Shown here: in pieces, positions 57,740 to 64,000 of the stretch
How positions within the stretch are numbered: the first letter of the stretch is position 1
How the letters are laid out: the number at the start of each line of letters is the position of its first letter
Assembly (NCBI GenBank): GCA_947095535.1
Contig: OX352773.1
Span: 1,364,001 to 1,428,000 of the forward strand
DNA: 64,000 bases
Source of the DNA: Poecilobothrus nobilitatus
Lineage: Eukaryota > Arthropoda > Insecta > Diptera > Dolichopodidae
Direction: 5' to 3'
The notes under the pieces: generated by a model
Database searches by the model: none
What the model was told of the DNA's origin: nothing
The model's input: only the letters and a program-made list of their open reading frames with translations
Position numbers and translations under genes: made by a program

Positions 57740-57950
57740 ATAACCTACATTAATTTTTAAAACGCCTGGAGACTGAGAGAAGAAAGCTAAATAGTAGTCC
57801 TCTTTTAAAAAATTCATAAAAAAGCATTCAAGTTCCATCTTTTTTACGTCTTTTAGTAAAAAGAAAATTTTAAAAAATTGTAAATTTTCATTCATAAATA
57901 TGCATTTTAAAAAATGTCTTCCAACTACTTTTCAACAAAAAGAAGTTATT
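57740..57950 (+). repeat. Inverted-repeat arm, outer left
   Basis: Starts ATAACCTACATTAATTTTTA, then CCTGGAGACTGAGAGAAGAA and AGCTAAATAGTAGTCCTC. Continues AAGTTCCATCTTTTTTACGT and TCATAAATATGCATTTTAAA. Inverted copy at 63700-63992; another left-oriented start at 63273. Confidence 0.8.
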
Positions 57951-58956
57951 TAAACTAAACTTATTCTACATAAAAAAGCATTGATTGTTTACTCTCATTA
58001 TTTTTTGAGAGGCTTAAATGGCGGCGATATAAAATGCTAGGAAAAACTGAAAATTTTATTTTGCTGAAAATATGTTGAAAATTTCGAATTGAAATCTGAA
58101 ATATATGTTAAAAAAATATTTTTTCATATCGAAAACTCGGGAAAAAAATTATTAAAAATGGACATTTTTCTTAAACATAAATAAAAACCACAGCTAACAA
58201 TATTTTCAGGCCATGACATGGAAAAATTTGAATGGATTAGTGCATACATTCAAACCAAACAGAGGAAAATTTCATTTTAAAAAATTTTTTTTGTTCTTAT
58301 TTTGTTTTTTTTTTTTTCGAAAAAATGGTCATTTTCAGCAATTTTCAGTACGAGCTTTCGTTATGAAATAGTTCCCAAAATATGTCGAATTTTATATTAA
58401 AATAAAATTTGGAACTTCTCCTACAACATTTTAGCTTTCAACTCGTATTTTACTTCAGCATTTTTTTCCGCTTGCTTTTTGACATTTGTAAAAGTAGCGT
58501 TATCCCGTTTTTAGCCATTGTTGCGTTTTCGCAACACTGATTTTAAAACTAATTTTAAAATCTAAAAATTCAATTATGCCAACAAACATTGACTAAAAAC
58601 ATAAAGTAACTATATACATAGAGAACTCATGTAGACGAAAAAATTGTAGTCGTTTCATTGATTTGAAATCACCCCAAGATCGTATTTGGGGTATTTCGTA
58701 AAAAGATGACCATATTTATAAAGAACAAGAAAAACAAAACAAAAAAATATTTTTTCATTCATTCAGTTCATAATTCATTTTCTTCGAACTGATTTTTTTC
58801 TCTAAAAATTTATTTTATATCGTTAACATACATATATACAGACATATCTATCTATGCATCACAAACAAATGTTCTTATAATTTTAAAATGTAATTTTATA
58901 GATCTCATAAAGAATAACTCTACACAACACTAAACTAAAAATTTATTTTAATGCAC

Positions 58957-59095
58957 GATATTTATAATAACGCCTTTACACTTACAAGTCGGAACATTAA
59001 ACGAAAACTTTGAAAAAAAGGGCTATTTGTGTATAAAATAAATTGAGTGTTCCGATCCGGCTTGTAAGATATTTAGGCGTTGTTTATAAAATATT
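58957..59095. mobile_element. ~135-bp hairpin MITE
   Basis: ATATTTATAATAACGCCTTT and ACTTACAAGTCGGAACA at the left are mirrored by TGTTCCGATCCGGCTTGTAA and GGCGTTGTTTATAAAATAT at the right. Two inverted arms of about 45 bp around a short AT-rich loop. Confidence 0.7.
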
Positions 59096-59552
59096 TTAAA
59101 TTTTTTTATGAATATTTGCCACTCAGAAAAAATTGGTTTTAAAATGTTACCAAATGGACAAAAAAGTTACCAAAATATGTTGGATATTGAAAAACAATGG
59201 TTTTGCCTTATATTAAAATTTATTTATATATTATAAAAATAAACAAAACCATTATTCATATATGCAACATAAAAAAACAAAACAATTCATATATACCAAA
59301 ACTAAAAAAAAAAAAATAACAAATTCTGAAGAAACAAAAAATGTTAAAATTTAAACCACTTTAGTATTTATCAACAAACAATATTAATTGTCAAGGAACA
59401 TAAAATTTTTAAAGTAAAATATGTAAAACCTTTAGAACACAAAAAATTGTATATATATATGTAACCTAAACTAAAATTCATTTTTAGCAGACCCAACTCT
59501 ACAAACTACAAACACATTAAAACAAACCGATTTATTTCTTTTATCTAGTTCC

Positions 59553-59753
59553 TTAGCCACTTCCGTTCTTCTCTTTTAGCCATGAAAATTTCTCTGTCCA
59601 CTGCATCTGGAATTTCCTGTGGTATTTTTCACGTTCACTACTTTCTGAACTTGAATTGAATTCTTCACAATCAAATTCATCTAATTTCCCCACAGTCACC
59701 GTAGCAGATCCATTATCTTGTTCACCTTGCGAGTGAGTTTCATCTACATCCAC
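59553..59753 (-). pseudogene. Unrecognised acidic ORF, possibly a transposase N-terminus
   Basis: A 66-residue frame with balanced codon use in otherwise AT-driven DNA: MDVDETHSQGEQDNGSATVT, an acidic FDCEEFNSSSESSE stretch, then YHRKFQMQWTEKFSWLKEKN. A basic K/R-x-Q-x-W-x-x-x-F-x-WL pattern occurs near the N-terminus of several zinc-finger/hAT-domesticated proteins, but the match is too short to name. It lies antisense to the P transposase inside the same terminal repeats. Confidence 0.35.
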
Positions 59754-60118
59754 AAGCCGAGCTCAGTTCACAAGAAGCTTTTGTTCACAAGATATCTTCA
59801 GGAAGAAGTTTATTATGAATTATGTGTCTTAAATTATTTTAGTAAATTTGTAACTTATTTTTCCATTTTAAACAAACGTAAGAAATTTAGATTTTTAACA
59901 AAATTAAAAAATTTTGTTTTAAACAAACTTAAAATATATCGTTATGTTTTGTACACAATATTTTAACTTCATTATTTTCAAAAATGGATTTTTTTAAAAG
60001 TGGCCCAGATTTTAATTTTTGCTATTCTCCACATTATTTCAAGAAATTACCAAATTACCAAAAAAAATATCTGAATAAAATTACCAAATTTGGTAGAAAA
60101 TTACCAAAGTAGCAACCC

Positions 60119-60724
60119 TGTTTGTAAGTCTTTTAGAAATTATTAAAAAAATTTGAGAAGTTTGTTCGATATTGGTATTATATTACGGATAATTACTTGT
60201 CATGTGACCAAGCTTTAGCCAAAGTTTTTTCGTTGCTAGAAATAACACCTGATAAACCATTTTGCAATTATAAAAATAAAAAATTTTTTTGCTTATTCGA
60301 TTTTCCCCGTCTAATTAAATCTCTTAGAAATACATCAATGGATTCCGATTTAAAAACCTCAGATGGTATTATAAGCTTCAAAGTTCTCATAGAATTATGG
60401 GAAGTTCAAATAAATTGAAAAACTAAGATGTGTACCAAATTAACTAGATAACATATTAATCCTCATACTTTTGAAAAAATGAGAGTTAAATTAGCAACAC
60501 AAATATTTAGTAGAACAGTGAGTGCCGTTATTATAACAATTGTTGAAACGTCTGGTTTTATAAGTGTTACTAAAGAAGTTGCAAAAATTTTGTACATATT
60601 AGTGTTTGATAAACTTTTTGATTGTCTCAACAGTGGATCATTATATTCTAATAATAAATATCGATCTGATATTAAACTAAATAGCTTGGAGTTTGAATTT
60701 TTTAAATATTGTAAGAATGACTAA
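60119..60724 (+). pseudogene. P-element (THAP9-like) transposase remnant
   Basis: In a single frame: LSCDQALAKVFSLLEITPDK (the V-CDQG region of P transposases), FFCLFDFPRLIKSLRNTSMD (the FDxPHLLKxxRN motif), DGIISFKVLIELWEVQ, TGA, TKMCTKLTR, TAA, HINPHTFEKMRVKLATQIFS (the very typical H-x-P-x-x-FxKMRVKLAxQVFS) and a C-terminal DKLFDCLNSGSLYSNN (FDxxNS). Two in-frame stops (60416, 60464) but no frameshift. The THAP DNA-binding domain and first catalytic residue are not visible. Confidence 0.8.
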
Positions 60725-61199
60725 AAAGAAAAAATATATTTTAGAGGGAATAAAAATAACTTTAAATTTATATTAATATATACACATTTTTCCATATTTT
60801 ATACTTTTACAATAATAATTCTTGTACCTATAGTTGGGTTATGAAAAGAACTAAAATTGATTGATAAAAATAGATTAGAATCGAGGTTTTTTTTTTTAGT
60901 CGAAAAAGTTATAGAAGAAATACATATATACAAACAAACAAAGAAATAAAATAAAAATAAACTAAAATATGATCAAGTTGATTTTACGAAATTAAAAAAA
61001 CTTTTTTCTTCCATGTGAATACTCTATGTATATAGTTACTTTATGGTTATATTTACTAATATTAAATAAAATATTTATTTTTAAATTTCTTTCTTTCTTG
61101 AATATAAAAGTGTGTAAAATACATTTAAAAATATGTACATAAGTATATTTATACAATATAATAACTTGTAAAAAAGTCATCCTTTTTTAGAGGATAAAG

Positions 61200-62099
61200 T
61201 TCAAATTTTTAAAACAATAGAAGAACTTAGCATATTTGGAAGAAGAAAGCGAATATGACTTAGATATGGTTATTATACCGCCAGAAGAAGGTGGTAGCCT
61301 AAGCGATAATGAAGACAAAGATGATAATGATATGGTAAATGATATTAAATATTTACTTCTAACCTTAAAGAAATAACTGGCACTTTTGAGATAATGCGAA
61401 CAAGTGAAAATGAGCGAAAAACTGTCAACACTTCTGATGATTCTAGCCATAATAACTCTCCTTGTTGGAAAGATATTAAAATAAATAATTTAAACCAACC
61501 TGAAAGTGTTGAGAGTAAAAAAATTGAAGATTTGATTACATTATTTGCAGATTATAGTCCGATTGATTTATTTTACGAATTTTTTGATTCGTCAGTTATT
61601 GATCTTATTTTGCAACAGTCAAATTTGTACGCAAGTCAGCAAAATTCAAATCATAGCCTTACAGAAGCTATGCTCAAACGATTTCTTGGTATTTTAAGCC
61701 TTTTCTCGACATAATCCAGTTTCCCAAGAATATTTGTATTGGACGAAAGCAGCCGATTATAATTTTTCTATCATTCGAGAAGCAATGTCTAGAAAATTAT
61801 ATCGGAAAATTAAACAATTTATTCATTTAGCTGATAACAACATAATTGATCAATCTGATAAATTTATAAGTTATAATAAATTTATGGGCGGGGTTGATTT
61901 ATTGGACCGATTTATGTTACGGTATAGTATCCGGATTAAAGACAAAAAATGGTGGTGGCCATTGTTCAGTAATTGCATTGATTTAGCAATTTCTAACGCT
62001 TGGGACTTAGATCGAAAGAAACATGGAAATGCCAAATCCCTGTTAGATTTCCGCAGAGAATTAACTATGACCCCTATTACCATTATTATTATAAAGTGA
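61200..62099 (+). pseudogene. piggyBac (PGBD-like) transposase with core deletion
   Basis: LEEESEYDLDMVIIPPEEGG and an acidic run give the PGBD2/3-like N-terminus. Then frame 61394: SVESKKIEDLITLFADYSPI, LFYEFFDSSVIDLILQQSNL and TEAMLKRFLGILSLFS. A frameshift near 61700 leads to VSQEYLYWTKAADYNFSIIR, REAMSRKLYRKIKQFIHLAD, then DQSDKF joined in frame directly to SYNKFMGGVDLLDRFMLRYS and KDKKWWWPLFSNCIDLAISN. The ~200 residues expected between (with the first two catalytic Asp of piggyBac) are missing at about 61866. The GGVDxxD pair is kept. No TTAA-flanked ends were identified. Confidence 0.85.
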
Positions 62100-62122
62100 A
62101 TGAAAGTAAAAATGAATGATAG

Positions 62123-62769
62123 AGACTTATCGGTGTTATGAATATCATTAAATGAACGAACATTCATTGTGAATGAATGAACTGTCATTTTAGTTGTCAA
62201 GTAGCTTTATTTTTAGTTTCTATGTTTATTTATACGTTGTTTTAGTCTGTTCTGTTGTTGTTGCAAAATTTTTTTGAAAAATGTAAGTTACAATAAATTA
62301 AATAGTTGATTTAATAAAAAAGTATTTACTACAAATATATTTTCAGGAGGAAATTTAGCAATAAATACCAAATAAATAAGATAATATTATTTCTTTGACG
62401 ATTTTCCTCATCACTACTGCTACTTTTAGTACACATTCATTTTTAATTACTATTTAATTCTTATTTTAAAATACTCTTCTATTATAATTTTTATAAATAA
62501 TTTTTATTTTAAACTTATTTTTGATCACTTTTATTTAAAACTAAACTTATTTTTATTACTTTTATTTAAAATATTAAAAATTCTTTGATGTTTTTTGAAA
62601 TCAATTGAAACAAATAGTACCTTTCACCAAATAAAAATTAAGTGAATGATAAACAGATATATCAATCATTTTTCTCGATTCACAACACCGAAATTTTTCC
62701 CATATAAAATGCAGTATACAATGACAACTATTTTTGACAGTTCATTTTTTAATGGTAACACCAAAAGTC
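62123..62769. mobile_element. Inverted-repeat pair, possible MITE after piggyBac
   Basis: Left 62123-62199 (CGGTGTTATGAATATCATTA ... AATGAACTGTCATTTTAGTTGTCA-type text) is matched by the reverse complement of 62722-62769 (GACTTTTGGTGTTACCATTA, AATGAACTGTCAAAAATAGT, TGTCA). The left arm carries an extra ~25 bp. The spacer has no gene. These may be the ends of a non-autonomous element. Confidence 0.45.
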
Positions 62770-62799
62770 AATGACACATTCCTAAAAATGTGAATGATA

Positions 62800-63272
62800 A
62801 AAACAATGATAACAGGGGCCAATATCTCTTTTGTGTACGCCATTGCTAAATGAAAGGCAAAATATTAACGTTGGTCCATCGTCGAGTTCCATATTTTTAC
62901 CTATAATAAATCACGCCCAGGGTCATAATAATATTAAAATCGGAGGAAATGTAAGATGAAGATGCCAGATTCTCTCAAAGTCAGACATATTTTAAGTGCA
63001 ATACTTGTTCACCTAAAATGTTCGCCTGATTTTCATAAAACAAATTAATTTTTCCATTTATAAACACCGAATTAGTTAGTCATAACAATATTATTCTTTA
63101 GTTTTATAATATTGAGTTTATCTTGTAGTTTTAACAATAATATTGAATTTTTAATTTATGCTTGTGAATGCACTTAATTTTTTGTAATATTTTATAATTT
63201 TTAATAATAAAAAATTAAATTTAATGAAAACAAAATTTGTGCTTTTTTTTAAATTTTTAGTATAGCATTAGC
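62800..63272. other. No supported gene
   Basis: A mixed-composition patch (62810-63000) then AT-rich DNA. No family recognised. Confidence 0.4.
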
Positions 63273-63992
63273 CATAACCTACATTAATTTTTAGAAGACC
63301 TGGACATCGAAATACTCAAATGTGTTATTAAATTTTCTTTTTCGTTAAAAAATTATTTATATAGTTTTTATATGTATTAATATATTTTTTTTTTATTATT
63401 TTAGTTTAAGGCCTAGTCTTCCGACAATACCACTTTAAAAAAAATCGCCATATCCACTACCTCAAAGGTGGTGTGAAAAGGAAAATAACTTAAAATATTA
63501 ATTTATTTCATTATATTAATAAAACTTATAAATAAGTTGACATAAATTAATTTATTGTAAAAATAATTAAATAGTTTATTTGTTGCACTTAATTTTATAT
63601 GCATTCTAAAAAATTTACTTTATTTATTTTAGCAAATCGATATTGCAATAAAAATTAGTCTTCAACATTTTTTTGCTCAGTTATGTACCAAATTAATGCT
63701 CTTTTAAGAAGCTTTTTTGTGGAAAGCAGTTAGAAGTAATTTTTTAGAATGCATATTTATGAATTTTTAAAATTTTTAAAAATTTTTTTACTAAAAAACG
63801 TAAAAAAGATGGAACTTTAATGCTCTCTTAGGACAAAATTAAAAAAATCTATAGTTTTTATGTTATTTCCAGATTTCTAGGAGGACTACTATTTTTTTCC
63901 ATAAGACTACGTGTATTTTTTTTGAAAGAAGTACTACTATTTAGCTTTCCTCTCTCAATGTCCAGGCCGTCTAAAAATTAATGTATGTTGTG
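63273..63992. mobile_element. ~720-bp inverted-repeat element (same ends as 57740)
   Basis: Left CATAACCTACATTAATTTTT, then AGAAGACCTGGACAT (63273-63307); right end, as reverse complement, CAACATACATTAATTTTTAG, then ACGGCCTGGACATTGAG (63992 inward). The right subterminal part (63700-63960) matches the arm at 57740-57950 at length. No coding sequence inside. Confidence 0.6.
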
Positions 63993-64000
63993 CATTAGGC

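Larger units (their letters stand above)
58600..61045. mobile_element. P-like element (CATAAAG ends) with transposase remnant
   Basis: Left end CATAAAGTAACTATATACAT (58600) and the reverse complement of the right end (61045) are identical over 24 bp and continue AGAG...TCAYRTRGA(A/C)GAAAAAA. A P-element transposase remnant lies inside in + orientation, so the ends most likely belong to a P-superfamily element, about 2.45 kb. The flanking octamers (ACTAAAAA and GTTATATT) do not match, so no target duplication is proven. The 34078-36742 pair shares the ends. Confidence 0.6.

Noticed and set aside
59718..59966. 82-codon open frame on the + strand
   Set aside because: AT-driven Lys/Phe/Leu composition with no family pattern; overlaps the better candidate on the minus strand.

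Overview
The window is strongly AT-rich eukaryotic DNA, most likely from an insect and probably a fly. The evidence is a recognisable verprolin/WIP (Vrp1-type) gene with insect-style 52-bp introns, frequent CATATGTATGTA-type microsatellites, and a dense mix of DNA transposons and non-LTR retrotransposons. No bacterial-style operons, rRNA genes or functional tRNA genes were seen.

The only convincing host gene is Vrp1 on the + strand, coding from about 27461 to 31699 or 33456. It is an actin/WASP regulator with an N-terminal polyproline run, a WH2 motif, a long Pro/Ser/Asn-rich middle and a C-terminal WASP-binding motif. Two alternative last exons fit the reading frame. One intron carries a tRNA-derived SINE.

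The rest is transposon sediment. From 41 to 6067: a 1569-bp hAT-like element holding a nested TA-flanked MITE, an abutting RTE/CFDP2-like LINE with a 14-bp target duplication, and a second hAT-like remnant. From 8671 to 20925: a PIF/Harbinger scrap, SINE copies, LINE pieces, two unassigned inverted-repeat elements, a DD(36)D mariner-like element with TA duplications, and a pogo-like end. From 21660 to 24165: a LINE on the minus strand. From 34078 to 39236: a P-like terminal-repeat pair containing a complete IS630-like element with iterated ends, then a Tc1 element with long IR/DR ends. From 40792 to 50715: a foldback-type element with arms of about 300 bp and no transposase, a Jockey/CR1-type LINE interrupted by a Harbinger-like MITE, and an internally deleted Ty3/gypsy-type LTR retrotransposon.

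From 50875 to 54115 lies a three-unit tandem array of about 1 kb per unit. Each unit holds three ~150-bp subrepeats and a near-perfect 59-bp palindrome; in the last unit the palindrome has grown into a 239-bp hairpin. From 55400 on: a second copy of the first LINE family, then a region bracketed by inverted arms (57740 and 63992) holding P-element and piggyBac transposase remnants.

All transposon genes are broken (stops, frameshifts or loss of catalytic residues), so only the SINEs and non-autonomous elements look structurally intact. The best candidates for something undescribed are the palindromic higher-order array, the P-like family with CATAAAG ends, the IS630-like element with four tandem motifs per end, and the transposase-less foldback family. 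Calls rest on reading motifs by eye; no database search was possible.
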